NCBI RefSeq assembly: GCF_003311645.1
Contig: NZ_QEST01000184.1
Span: 62,001 to 126,000, forward strand
Length of the DNA: 64,000 nucleotides
From: Streptomyces sp. PT12
GTDB taxonomy: Bacteria > Actinomycetota > Actinomycetes > Streptomycetales > Streptomycetaceae
Direction: 5' to 3'
Shown here: positions 16,644-26,011 of the stretch, in pieces
Numbering within the stretch: position 1 is the first letter of the stretch
Layout of the letters: the number at the start of each line of letters is the position of its first letter
The notes under the pieces: model-generated
What the model was told of the DNA's origin: nothing
Seen by the model: only the letters and a program-made list of their open reading frames with translations
Databases searched by the model: none
Made by a program: the position numbers and the translations under genes

Positions 16644-19600
16644 TCACGGCCGACGCAGCTCCCCGAGCGTCGCGCCCTGAGAGGAGAGGACGTGCCTGAC
16701 TCGCTCCGCCAGCCGGGACTTCAGCGGTGCGAGGTCGCTGGCTTCGGAGATCTCGCTGATCATCTCGACCTTGTCGTCATGTTCCTCGATGGTCACGATC
16801 GCGGGCCACGGCATGGTCTCGCGCGGCAGCACCACCGACGCGGCGGGGGCGCCGAACATCGCCCCCGAGCCCAGAACCTCGTAGTTGAACGCGATGAGCC
16901 CGCTCGGCAGTCGGCGATACCGCTTGTGCTGGAAGAGGCGGTACAGCCCTGAGGTGTGCTCCGAGCTGTCCAGGATCTGCCCCTGGACGGCTCTGGCCAC
17001 GTCGATCACGGTGCTGTCGTCGGGGAGGTCGACGATCACCGGCAGCAGGTCGACGGAGAAGCCCATGAGCGGCTTGTTCGTGCGGCGAGGCTGCCCGGTC
17101 CTGTGGGCCATCACGAAGACCTGCTCGGCGCCGGTGAGCAGCGACGACGCCACCGCGAGCGCCACCAGGGCAGCGGTGTGCCTGGTGGATCCGCTGGACC
17201 GCGACACCTCGCGCAGGCCCGAGAGGCTTTCCCGAGGCAGGGGTTCCACGCGCGTGACGGGCTTCCAGGGCCCCCCGCCCTCGATCAGGCTGGCCGATTC
17301 CCATACCGCGTCGAGTCGTTCCCGCCACCGGGTCTCGTTCGCCGCGAACCGTGCGTCCTCGTCGCCGCGCTTCCACCGCGCGTAGTCGAGGAACCCGGCC
17401 GGTTCGGGCAGGGCGTCACCCGCCGCACCGCCCAGGTAGCAGGCGGACAGCTCCGACCACAGGACCTCGAACGACCAGCCGTCGACCACCGCGTGCGGCG
17501 CGGTGGCCTGAAGGAGCGCGGCATCGTCGGTCTGCACGAGGTGGAACCGGAACAACGAGGGCGCCGACGTGTCCACCTCCCTGAGGGCGAACCGGCGCAG
17601 CAGCGCCTCCACGTCGCCAGGTGACGCGTCGCTCAGGGTGCTGACGGTCAGTTTCGGAACGGCGTGGGCGACGCTCGTCTGGGACTCCCCGTTCTCGTCC
17701 AGTCCGATCCTCATCACCTCGTGCCGCTCCGCGACCCGCTCGACCGCGTGCCGCAGCCTCTCCACATCCAGGACGCCCTCGATACGAAGCGCCTCGGACA
17801 TCTGATACGACTGACCGAGCTCGCCGCCCAGCTCGGCGGCCAGCCACAGCAGCTTCTGGCCGTCGGTCAGCGGGGCCTCGCCGACGACGGCCGGTGGCGA
17901 CGGCCGGTGCACGGGTGCCGGTGCGCGCGGCGTGCGTGGCTTCTCCCACAGGCCCTGCGAGGCGACTTCGGCCGCGGCCTCGGCCACCGCCTCCACCAGG
18001 CGCGTGCAGTCCGCCTCGGTGTGCGCGGCGCTCAGGAAGCAGGTGCGCCCCTCCCACACATAGATGCCTCGGGTGAGGAGGCCAAGGAAGAACATGTCCT
18101 CGGCCAGTGGGGAGGCGTCGACGCCGATGCGGAACAGCGAGGAGAAGTACTCGACCTCGAGGGGGTACCCGTGGGCGGCGGCGTGGGCGTTGATCCTCCT
18201 GGCCACGTCGGCGGTCCGGTCCGTCAGCGAGTTCTGCAGCCGGGGCGATTCCCTCTTGAGATGCCAGATCATCCGCTGCGCCACCGCCATGGTCAGCGGG
18301 TGCTTGCTGAACGTTCCGGCGAACACCATGCTCGGCCGCTGCGGGAAGCCGACATCGCCCTCCCGCCAACGCCCGCCGTCGATGGGGGCCATGAATTCGG
18401 CGTCGCCCGCGATGACCCCGATGGGCATCCCTCCGGCGATCACCTTCCCGTAGGTCACCAGGTCGGGGCGGACACCGAAGTGCGCGGCCGCGCCGCCGGG
18501 GTGGCAGCGGAAGCCGGTGATGATCTCGTCGAAGATCAGGGCGGCGCCGTGGGCGCTGGTGAGCGCGCGCAGACGGTGCAGCAGCTCGACGGGCTGATGC
18601 CCCGGGCGTCGGCTCTGGACCGGCTCGACCAGCACCGCCGCCAGTCGGTCGCCGTAGGACTCGAGGACGGGGATCGCGGAGTCGTCGTACGGCAGGATGA
18701 TGACGTCCTGGACCATCGAGGCGGGCGTGCCCCGGCCGAGAGGGGTCGTCTCACCCCGTTCGCCGCCCGCCCGGGGCGCGACCAGCACGCCGTCGAACGT
18801 GCCGTGGAACGAGCCGGCGAACTGTGCCACGACCGTCCTTCCGGTCCTGGCGCGCGCGGCGCGCACGGCGCCCATCACCGCCTCGGTCCCCGAGGAGGTG
18901 AAGGCGACCCGGTCGACTCCGGTCATCGACGCGATGCCGCGGGCGACATCGCCCGCCGTGGACGACTGCGGGCCGATCAGCAGGTCGGAGGGGGTGAAGT
19001 CGCTCAGGGCCGCGGCGAGCGGCTCCGCCGCATGGCCCAGCAGGACGACGCCGAAGCCCATGCAGAAGTCGAGGAACTCCTGGCCGTCGACATCGGTGAA
19101 GCGGGCGCCCTGCCCACGGACCCCGACCACCGGGTAGCTCACCTCACGGCGTCCCTTGCGCGAGGCGATCAGGTTCCGCTGGTCCGCCAGCGCGAACCTG
19201 TCCTCCTCGGTGACGCGTTTCGACAGCGTGGTCCGCCTGGCCCACTCGACCTCCGCCGCGAACAGCTCCGCGCCCTCGGCGGGCCGCTCGGGGACCGGGC
19301 GGGCTGACGGGACGGCGATCGGGGCGGGCTCGGGGATCGGGGTGGGTTCGGCGATCGGGGCGGGCTCGGGGATCGGGAGCGGCTCCGGCTCAGCGGCGCC
19401 GACGGGCGCCGACGGGACGGCGGCCGGGACGGCGCGCTTGAGGTGCTCGCTCATGCCGACGCACGAGTCCAGCTCGGAGAACAGCATGCGTACGTCGATG
19501 TCGGTCCCGAACTCCGCCGACAGGGCGTCCGCGAGCTGGATAAGCAGGAACGAGTCATAGCCCAGCTCGATGAAGGAGGCGCTCACGTCCACCTCGTGCG

Positions 19601-22373
19601 GTGCGCACCCCACGAGCTTCGCGACGATCTGCCGGACCCCGGTCGCGATCCATGTCCCGTCGGCGGGCGCCGGGGTCGGCGCCGGTGCGGGAGCCTCCTC
19701 GAACGCCGGAGTCGGCGCCGGCACCGGATCGGGGGTCGGCTCTGCTTCCTTCTGCATGGAGGGCTGCTCCTTCTGAACGCTCCGGTCGAACGCGTAGGTG
19801 GGAGCGTGGACGAGCGTGGTGGTGGCGCCCGAGCCGCTCTCTCGGCCGGTCCCATCCGTTGCCGGTGCGGCCTGGTCCCGGTCGGCCGACCACGCGGACG
19901 CCAGCAGCCGGGCCCGGGAGTACGCGTCGTAGCCCGCCTGCCTGCCGGTGGTCATGGCCACCACGTCCGTGCCGAACACCTCTCTGACGAACGGTGTGAT
20001 ACCGGCTTCGGAGTCCAGGACATGGACGAGGTCGGTGCCGTTCGCGCGGAGCGTGTTCACGGCGGCGCCGAAGCGGACCGTCCTGACCAGGTGGCTCGCC
20101 CAGAACGCGGGGTCGCGGGCCGTATCCTCGTCCAGCAGGTCGCCCGTCGTCGGCGATATCAGCCGGAGACCCGGCGGCCGCAGGCCGACCTGGGACCAGG
20201 CCGTCGTGTACTCCGCGACGGCGTCCTTCAGGACCTCGCTGTGGTACGGATACACGACGGGGACAGGGACGCTGGCGATGCCCTCGCCGCGCAGCCGGGT
20301 GGCCAGCGCGTCGACGGCGCTCTGCGCGCCGCTGATCATGCAGTCCCTGCCGCCGGGCACGATCGCCAGTGACACGTCGGCGCCGAGGTACGGGGTGACG
20401 GACACCTCGGGGAGCCGGACGCGGATCATCCCGCCCGCGGGGGCGTCCTTCAGTATCCGGGCACGCTCCGTCAGAATCGCGGCCGCGTCGGCCAGGTCGA
20501 CCACGTCGGCGACCACGCCGGCGGCGACCTCGCCAAGGCTGAAGCCGCACAGGGATCCGGGGCGCAGGCCGTCGGCGAGCAGTGACCGTGCGATTGTCAC
20601 GGACTGCACGAGCATCGCGAGCTCGGTGAGCCGTGGTTCGGGCGGGGACTCGGCGGCCCCCGTGAGGAGCCCTCGCACCAGCGGCCTGTCCTCGGCCGAC
20701 AGGCACTGAAGCGCATCGGAGAGCAGGTCGGCGAATCCGTCGATCGTGGCTTCGGCCGCCGTCAGATCGCCCGCCGGCCTTCCCTGGCCAGGGAAGACGA
20801 GCGCGCTCTCGTGGCTCCGCCTGGGCAGTCGGCTGCCGGTCCGCCACGTGGTGACCTGGTCGTTCCGCCTGGCGACGACGATCGCCTCGCGGTGGGGGAG
20901 GACGCGCCGACCCGTCCTCATCGTGTGGGCGAGGCTCCGCAGACGCCGCGGATTCTCCTTGGCGAACTCCTCCACCCGGTCGGCGGTGTCCTCGACGCTG
21001 CGCCGGGAGGCGGCGGTCACCGGCAGGACACCGACGTAATCGCCCGGCTCGTCGGCAGTCTCGGCGACCGGCGCCTGCTCGAGCACGACATGCGCGTTGG
21101 TTCCGCCGATGCCCATCGAGCTCACTCCGGCCCGCCGCGGCTTCCCTTTGTCCTCCCACTCGCCACACGTGTCGGGAACGAAAAGCCGGTCGCTCGCCGG
21201 TTTGATCCGCGGATTGAGCTCCGCGAAGTTGGCGACCGGGGGGATCCGGCCGTGGGCGACGACCAGTGCCGCCTTGATGAGGCCCACGATGCCCGCGGCG
21301 GCGCCGAGATGGCCGAGGTTCGCCTTGGTCGCCCCGATGGCGCACCGCACCCCTTCCGCGCCCAGGGCGCGTTCGATGGCCGCCCATTCGACGACATCTC
21401 CGATCGCGGTGGCGGTGCCGTGCGCTTCCAGGTAGCCCAGGTCGCGCTTGTCCACCCCCGCGGCGGTCAGCGCCGCGCTGATGACCCGACTCTGCTGGCT
21501 CACACTCGGCGCGGTGAAGCCGACCTTCTGGTTGCCGTCGTTGTTGATCGCACTGCCGCGGATGACGGCGTGGATGGCGTCACCGTCGGCGAGCGCCCGG
21601 TCCAGGCGCTTGAGCACCACCGCGCCCGCGCCGCTCGCGGTGATGGTGCCGGTGGCGGCGGCGTCGAACGGTCGGCAGTAGCCGTCGACGGACCAGACGC
21701 TCCCCTCCTGGTGGTAGTAGCCCACCCGGTGCGGGAGCTCGACGTTCACTCCGCCGGCCACGGCCATGTCGGACTCGCCGCGGAGCACGCTCTGACTCGC
21801 GAGGTGCAGGGCGACGAGGGAGCTGGAACACGCACTCTGGACGGTCAGACTCGGCCCGCGCAGGTTCAGCGGATAGGAGATCCGGGTGGCCAGGAAGTCG
21901 TTGTCGAGGAGCGCTGTCCAGTTGATCGCTTCCGACAGCTTGAGCGGCCGCGAGACGTCTCCGTACCTGGGGTCCCCGACGCGCTGCATGACCGAGATGG
22001 GCGAGGCGCCCCCTCCGGCGGCGAACAGCCCGATGTCCTCGGGATACCGCAAGGGGTCACAGCCGGCGTCCTCGAGCGCTTCGAGTACGACCTCCATCAT
22101 GACGCGGTGGTTGAGGTTGATCCCGGCTGCCTCACCGGCGCTGAGACCGAAGGCGGCGCTGTCGAACCGGTCGTATCCGTCCAGCGGCGCCACCACGGGC
22201 ACGTAGCTGTTGCGGACCGCCGGGTCGAGACGGACCCCCTCGCGTCGGCGGTCCTCCTCCCCGACCTCCACCATGGCCGTCGCACCGGCCTCGATGTTGG
22301 ACCACAGTGAGCGGTAATCGGCTGCCCCCGGAACCCTGCACGCCATACCCACGATGGCCAACGACTCCTGCAT
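16644..22373 (-). CDS. Hybrid PKS-NRPS: KS-AT-ACP-aminotransferase-C
   Basis: This protein has 1909 residues. KS (1-430): Cys182 in SACSSSL, His318 in EAHGTA, His355 in NLGHLGAA. AT (525-815): FPGQG, GFSLGE with Ser612 (the usual His of GHSxGE is Phe) and YPYHS with His711; malonyl-like but atypical. ACP (905-980): Ser941 in GYDSF. Class-III aminotransferase (1035-1470): Lys1310 in YGKVIAGG. C domain (about 1475-1909): PHAVVDG instead of HHxxxDG, catalytic second His kept. The order matches the beta-aminating modules of mycosubtilin/iturin synthetases: a beta-ketoacyl-ACP is transaminated to a beta-amino acid and passed to a condensation domain. Pro/Ala-rich linkers flank the ACP. It is separated by 11 bp from the C-PCP gene upstream. 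Confidence 0.92.
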   Translation of the reverse strand: MQESLAIVGMACRVPGAADYRSLWSNIEAGATAMVEVGEEDRRREGVRLDPAVRNSYVPVVAPLDGYDRFDSAAFGLSAGEAAGINLNHRVMMEVVLEALEDAGCDPLRYPEDIGLFAAGGGASPISVMQRVGDPRYGDVSRPLKLSEAINWTALLDNDFLATRISYPLNLRGPSLTVQSACSSSLVALHLASQSVLRGESDMAVAGGVNVELPHRVGYYHQEGSVWSVDGYCRPFDAAATGTITASGAGAVVLKRLDRALADGDAIHAVIRGSAINNDGNQKVGFTAPSVSQQSRVISAALTAAGVDKRDLGYLEAHGTATAIGDVVEWAAIERALGAEGVRCAIGATKANLGHLGAAAGIVGLIKAALVVAHGRIPPVANFAELNPRIKPASDRLFVPDTCGEWEDKGKPRRAGVSSMGIGGTNAHVVLEQAPVAETADEPGDYVGVLPVTAASRRSVEDTADRVEEFAKENPRRLRSLAHTMRTGRRVLPHREAIVVARRNDQVTTWRTGSRLPRRSHESALVFPGQGRPAGDLTAAEATIDGFADLLSDALQCLSAEDRPLVRGLLTGAAESPPEPRLTELAMLVQSVTIARSLLADGLRPGSLCGFSLGEVAAGVVADVVDLADAAAILTERARILKDAPAGGMIRVRLPEVSVTPYLGADVSLAIVPGGRDCMISGAQSAVDALATRLRGEGIASVPVPVVYPYHSEVLKDAVAEYTTAWSQVGLRPPGLRLISPTTGDLLDEDTARDPAFWASHLVRTVRFGAAVNTLRANGTDLVHVLDSEAGITPFVREVFGTDVVAMTTGRQAGYDAYSRARLLASAWSADRDQAAPATDGTGRESGSGATTTLVHAPTYAFDRSVQKEQPSMQKEAEPTPDPVPAPTPAFEEAPAPAPTPAPADGTWIATGVRQIVAKLVGCAPHEVDVSASFIELGYDSFLLIQLADALSAEFGTDIDVRMLFSELDSCVGMSEHLKRAVPAAVPSAPVGAAEPEPLPIPEPAPIAEPTPIPEPAPIAVPSARPVPERPAEGAELFAAEVEWARRTTLSKRVTEEDRFALADQRNLIASRKGRREVSYPVVGVRGQGARFTDVDGQEFLDFCMGFGVVLLGHAAEPLAAALSDFTPSDLLIGPQSSTAGDVARGIASMTGVDRVAFTSSGTEAVMGAVRAARARTGRTVVAQFAGSFHGTFDGVLVAPRAGGERGETTPLGRGTPASMVQDVIILPYDDSAIPVLESYGDRLAAVLVEPVQSRRPGHQPVELLHRLRALTSAHGAALIFDEIITGFRCHPGGAAAHFGVRPDLVTYGKVIAGGMPIGVIAGDAEFMAPIDGGRWREGDVGFPQRPSMVFAGTFSKHPLTMAVAQRMIWHLKRESPRLQNSLTDRTADVARRINAHAAAHGYPLEVEYFSSLFRIGVDASPLAEDMFFLGLLTRGIYVWEGRTCFLSAAHTEADCTRLVEAVAEAAAEVASQGLWEKPRTPRAPAPVHRPSPPAVVGEAPLTDGQKLLWLAAELGGELGQSYQMSEALRIEGVLDVERLRHAVERVAERHEVMRIGLDENGESQTSVAHAVPKLTVSTLSDASPGDVEALLRRFALREVDTSAPSLFRFHLVQTDDAALLQATAPHAVVDGWSFEVLWSELSACYLGGAAGDALPEPAGFLDYARWKRGDEDARFAANETRWRERLDAVWESASLIEGGGPWKPVTRVEPLPRESLSGLREVSRSSGSTRHTAALVALAVASSLLTGAEQVFVMAHRTGQPRRTNKPLMGFSVDLLPVIVDLPDDSTVIDVARAVQGQILDSSEHTSGLYRLFQHKRYRRLPSGLIAFNYEVLGSGAMFGAPAASVVLPRETMPWPAIVTIEEHDDKVEMISEISEASDLAPLKSRLAERVRHVLSSQGATLGELRRP

Positions 22374-22384
22374 CTGACAGCTCC

Positions 22385-24100
22385 TCAGTGCCTCGCCGAC
22401 GCGCCGTCGGTCTGGTCTCCGACATCCAGGCGGGAAGCGAAGTCGCGCAACTGCGGGTGGTCGAAGAGCAGTCGCAGGGTCGCGGTGCGCGAGATCCGCC
22501 TGCGCACCGACGCGACGACCGCCCCCGCCTTCAGCGAGTGACCGCCCAGCTCGAAGAAGTCGTCGTAGGGCGACTCCACGGGCACGCGGATCGCCTCGCT
22601 CCAGATGGCGGCCACCGCTTCCTCGACCGGGGTGAGCCGGGAATCCGTGGCGTCCGCCGCGGGCCCGGTGTCCGCGGACTGATCCGGCTCCGCGGCGGGG
22701 GACCCGTGGCCCGCGGTGGTCGCGTCACCTTGCGGGAGCCCGGCGACACGGGCCAGGATCTCGGTCAGGCCGAGCGAGGCCATCGGTACGTCGGGCTGGC
22801 GCAGCAACGTCGCCAGGACTTCGTGATAAGCGGCGCAGTAGCCCTGCGCGAGCTCGGGTGAGTAGGTACGCAGGGCGTACTCCCAGTCCAGAGCGATCCC
22901 CGAAGGGCTGATGTCGCAGGCCACGTACATGTCGAAAGGCCCCTGCACCGTGCGCGTGATGACCTCGGACAGCTTGCCCTCGCCGAGCTTCAGGCGACCG
23001 ACGGCCCCCGCGGAGAACAACATGCGCACGATGCCAGCCCCTGGGTCCTGCCCGGTGTTGAGGTCGGTGGCCATCCTGCTGAACGGCAGGGCCTGGTGGT
23101 CGATGGCGTCCATGAGGTCGAGGGACACCTCGTCGAGCGTGTCGGTGAACGTTCGGGACAGATCGATCCGCGACTGGATGACGATCATGTTGGCGAGCAT
23201 GCCCACGGTGCGTGCGAACTCGGGCGTGCGGCCGCTCGTAGCCATCCCCAACGCCTTGACGCCGTCACCGGCGGCGGCGGCGATCATGACCTTCATCGTG
23301 GACAGCAGGACGGAGAACTGCGTCGACCTGGTGCGGCGCGCGTAGGCCGAGACCGAGTCGGCCAGCTGGTCGTCGAGCGTGAGGGACACCACGGCCGTGT
23401 CCAGCGACGTCGGGGCCCGCGTGACGGCGTGGTCGATTCCGGGCAGCACGCTGCCGGTGACTCCGGCGAGCCGTTCCCGCCAATAGGCCTCCTCCTCCTT
23501 GAGGGTGCCGTCGGCGAGCGCGGCGAGCTGCCCTTTCACAAAGGTGCTGTAGCCCGGCGGAACGGGGCCGAGGTCGGGCGGTGTTCCCCGGCGTGCCGAT
23601 CGGTAGAGCTCACCGAACTCGTCGAGGACGACGGTCATCGAGATGCCGTCACACGCGATGTGATGGACCACCAGGGCGAGCGTGGTGCGGCTGTCGGTCA
23701 CCTGGACGGCGGTGAGCCTGATCGCCGGCTCGGTCGCCAGGTCGAAAGGCCGGTTCGACGCGGCGTCGATGGTCGCCTGGAGCCGTTCTGACCGCTCGGC
23801 TTCCGGAAGCCCCCGCAGATCCACCACGTGGACCGGAACCGGCTCCGGGTCACGGGCGATGACCTGCACGACGCCCGAGTCCGTTTCGCGGAATGTCGTA
23901 CGCAGGGACTCATGGCGTCGGATGACCTCGTTGAATGCGAACTCCACCGCCGCCGTGTCGAATTCGCCTTCGAAGTGGAATATCTCCGGCATGATATAGG
24001 CGGGGCTCGCCTGATTCAGCCGCCAGAAAAGCCAGATGCCCTCTTGGAGTGGGCCGATCGGCAGTGTGTCCGTCATCGAGTCACTGCTGTCGGTAGTCAT
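22385..24100 (-). CDS. NRPS condensation-carrier didomain (C-PCP)
   Basis: This 571-residue protein is read from ATG 24100, which overlaps the stop of the A-PCP gene as ATGA. A longer in-frame extension runs inside that gene and is rejected. The condensation domain (10-440) begins LPIGPLQEGIWLFWRL and has an intact HHIACDG. An Ala/Asp-rich linker leads to a carrier domain with Ser522 in FFELGGHSLKAG. It has no adenylation domain, so its PCP must be charged in trans, for example by the threonine or Gly-like A protein or the preceding A-PCP. The tight coupling with A-PCP upstream and KS-AT-ACP-AMT-C downstream suggests adjacent steps of the assembly line. Confidence 0.9.
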   Translation of the reverse strand: MTTDSSDSMTDTLPIGPLQEGIWLFWRLNQASPAYIMPEIFHFEGEFDTAAVEFAFNEVIRRHESLRTTFRETDSGVVQVIARDPEPVPVHVVDLRGLPEAERSERLQATIDAASNRPFDLATEPAIRLTAVQVTDSRTTLALVVHHIACDGISMTVVLDEFGELYRSARRGTPPDLGPVPPGYSTFVKGQLAALADGTLKEEEAYWRERLAGVTGSVLPGIDHAVTRAPTSLDTAVVSLTLDDQLADSVSAYARRTRSTQFSVLLSTMKVMIAAAAGDGVKALGMATSGRTPEFARTVGMLANMIVIQSRIDLSRTFTDTLDEVSLDLMDAIDHQALPFSRMATDLNTGQDPGAGIVRMLFSAGAVGRLKLGEGKLSEVITRTVQGPFDMYVACDISPSGIALDWEYALRTYSPELAQGYCAAYHEVLATLLRQPDVPMASLGLTEILARVAGLPQGDATTAGHGSPAAEPDQSADTGPAADATDSRLTPVEEAVAAIWSEAIRVPVESPYDDFFELGGHSLKAGAVVASVRRRISRTATLRLLFDHPQLRDFASRLDVGDQTDGASARH

Positions 24101-25866
24101 GCCACGTCCCCGATCATGTGACGCAGTTCGCGTATGGTTCCTGCCCGGTAGAAGTCGCGGAGACGTATGCGCACCCCGAACTCCTTGTGAATGCTCGCCA
24201 AGGCGTCGAGCGCGTCGAGTGAGCCGCCCCCGAGCTCGAAGAAGCTGTCGTCGAGTGTGCACGGGGCGCCCAACGTTTTGTGCACGATCGAGATCAGTCG
24301 TTCCGCGACGTCGTCGAGAGCGGAGTCGTCCGCCGGTGCCTCGGCGTCACCGGCATCCATATGACGCTCCAACGCGGAGATATCGGCCTTGCCGTGCTCC
24401 GTCACAGGAAGATGCTCGACTCGTTGGATCAGCGCCGGGATCATATAGGGGGGCAGCTCGGCCGCAAGGTGGTCCCGGATGCTCTTGTCCGTGCCCGTGG
24501 CCTCCTTCTCGCCGTGTCCCACATAGCAGGCGAGCAGGCGGGGATGCGCCCCCCCGCGCTGGACGAAGGCGACCGACTGGGCGACGGCCTGGTGCCGGTT
24601 CAGAGCGGACGAGACCTCACCCAGCTCGATACGCTGACCGCCGATCTTCACCTGGTCGTCCAGCCGCCCGATGAAGCTGTACCCGCCCCCTGGCAGCCTT
24701 CTCGCGAGATCGCCGCTCCGGAACATGCGCGAACCGGGCGGGCCTTCGGGGTCGGGAACGAACCGCTCGGCGGTCAGCCGGGGATTGCCCAGGTATCCGC
24801 GAGCGACGCCGGTGCCGCCCACGTACAGGTGTCCGTGCTCGCCCTCGGCCACCTTCGCCAGGCTCTCGTCCCGGTACAGATGGGCGCTGACCCCGGGAAT
24901 CGCCTCACCGATCGGCGGTTCGGTGAAGTCATCGCCGGTCAGAACGGTGCCCGTCGCCGCGATCGCCGTTTCGGTGGGGCCGTACTGCACCACGACGGTG
25001 CCTCCGTGGGCGGTCAACTCCCGCACCACGCCGTTGGGTACCGCCTCACCGCCGACGAAGGCGAGTCGCAGGCCGGACTCGGACGGTCGGTAGCCCGCGC
25101 CGAGCAAGCCGGAATACCAGGAAGGCACTCCGCTGAGGACGGTGACTCCGTTGTCCCTGATGCAGTCGATATGGTCCTGCCAGGACCCGTCCATGAGGTC
25201 GGGAGCCACGACGAGCGTGGCACCGGCGGCGAGCAGGAGGACCGGCCGGAGCGAGGCGTCGAAGCTCAGGCTCGCGGACAACAGCACGCGCATGACGTCG
25301 TCGGTGTGCAGGTCCGGCTGCTTCACCAGGCCGTAGAGGTAGTCGCCGTAGTTGTCCAACGCGCCGAAGTCGACGCCGACGGCGTTGGGCGTGCCCGTCG
25401 ATCCCGAGGTGTGGAGGACGTAGGCGAGATGGTGCGCCGCCGGAGAGCCACGGTCCCCCGAGCGGCCCGGGCCGCCTTTCAGCTGCTTGAACCGGATCCC
25501 CGTCCCGTCAGGCATGAGGACCTCCGCGCCGCCCTCACCCGCCTCTTCCAGGACATGAGTGGCCGACGTGTCGAGCACCAACTCGCGCCTGCGCTCGGGC
25601 CACTTCGCATCGATGGGCAGATAGGCCGCACCGGACATCCAGATTCCGAGGAGGGCGATGATCGCTTTGTCGCCGCGTGGCAGGACGGAGGCCACCACGC
25701 TCTCAGGACCGACTCCGTGGTCGCGGCGCAGGTGCTCGCCGATGTCGGTCGCGGTCGCGACCAGCTCGCCGTAGTCGATCGACCGGCCGTCGGCCCGTAC
25801 GGCCGCCCGATCGGGGGCACGTTCGGCGACGCGGATGATCCGATCGAGTACCTGCGGTGTGCCCAT
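24097..25866 (-). CDS. NRPS adenylation-carrier didomain (A-PCP), unusual A3 motif
   Basis: This 589-residue protein has an A domain (1-490) with FDAS, YGPTETA, FRSGDLA and the A10 Lys in TEHGKADI. In the nucleotide-binding loop, TSGSTGTPNAV replaces the normal TSGSTGxPKGV, so the loop Lys is Asn. The specificity line I read is D-A-R-S-F-G-Q-I-A-K, which matches no code I know; Arg at position 239 is rare. The carrier (about 515-589) has Ser549 in FFELGGGSL. The start ATG 25866 follows an AAGGAGGG site. Its stop overlaps the C-PCP start. The amino acid is not predictable, and an acidic substrate facing Arg239 is only a guess. Confidence 0.88.
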   Translation of the reverse strand: MGTPQVLDRIIRVAERAPDRAAVRADGRSIDYGELVATATDIGEHLRRDHGVGPESVVASVLPRGDKAIIALLGIWMSGAAYLPIDAKWPERRRELVLDTSATHVLEEAGEGGAEVLMPDGTGIRFKQLKGGPGRSGDRGSPAAHHLAYVLHTSGSTGTPNAVGVDFGALDNYGDYLYGLVKQPDLHTDDVMRVLLSASLSFDASLRPVLLLAAGATLVVAPDLMDGSWQDHIDCIRDNGVTVLSGVPSWYSGLLGAGYRPSESGLRLAFVGGEAVPNGVVRELTAHGGTVVVQYGPTETAIAATGTVLTGDDFTEPPIGEAIPGVSAHLYRDESLAKVAEGEHGHLYVGGTGVARGYLGNPRLTAERFVPDPEGPPGSRMFRSGDLARRLPGGGYSFIGRLDDQVKIGGQRIELGEVSSALNRHQAVAQSVAFVQRGGAHPRLLACYVGHGEKEATGTDKSIRDHLAAELPPYMIPALIQRVEHLPVTEHGKADISALERHMDAGDAEAPADDSALDDVAERLISIVHKTLGAPCTLDDSFFELGGGSLDALDALASIHKEFGVRIRLRDFYRAGTIRELRHMIGDVA

Positions 25867-25989
25867 GAGGGCCCCCTCCTTACGCCGGGATCATGGCCCC
25901 GACGACACAATCGTGGACGCGAACCTATGGAAGTTGAGCTGTCCGCCGGGGATTCATGCGGCGCAGTGACCGATTCCCCGCCTTCGGCC

Positions 25990-26009
25990 ATGGCCGACAG
26001 GTCGGCCAT
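25990..26009 (-). terminator. 20-bp palindrome directly after the PCP stop
   Basis: Nine-base arms atggccgac / gtcggccat around a 2-nt centre begin 2 nt after the stop of the free-standing PCP gene (leftward). It can form a hairpin that attenuates or processes the transcript before the A-PCP gene, or could be an operator. There is no clear T-run. Confidence 0.4.
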
Positions 26010-26011
26010 CG

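Noticed and set aside
17664-22310. Long + strand frames (547 and 499 codons) opposite the PKS gene
   Set aside because: Composition artefacts of high GC content; the minus-strand protein is complete with all catalytic residues.
24101-24262. 54-residue N-terminal extension of the C-PCP protein
   Set aside because: Arg-rich, lies inside the A-PCP coding region; ATG 24100 overlaps the upstream stop as ATGA.
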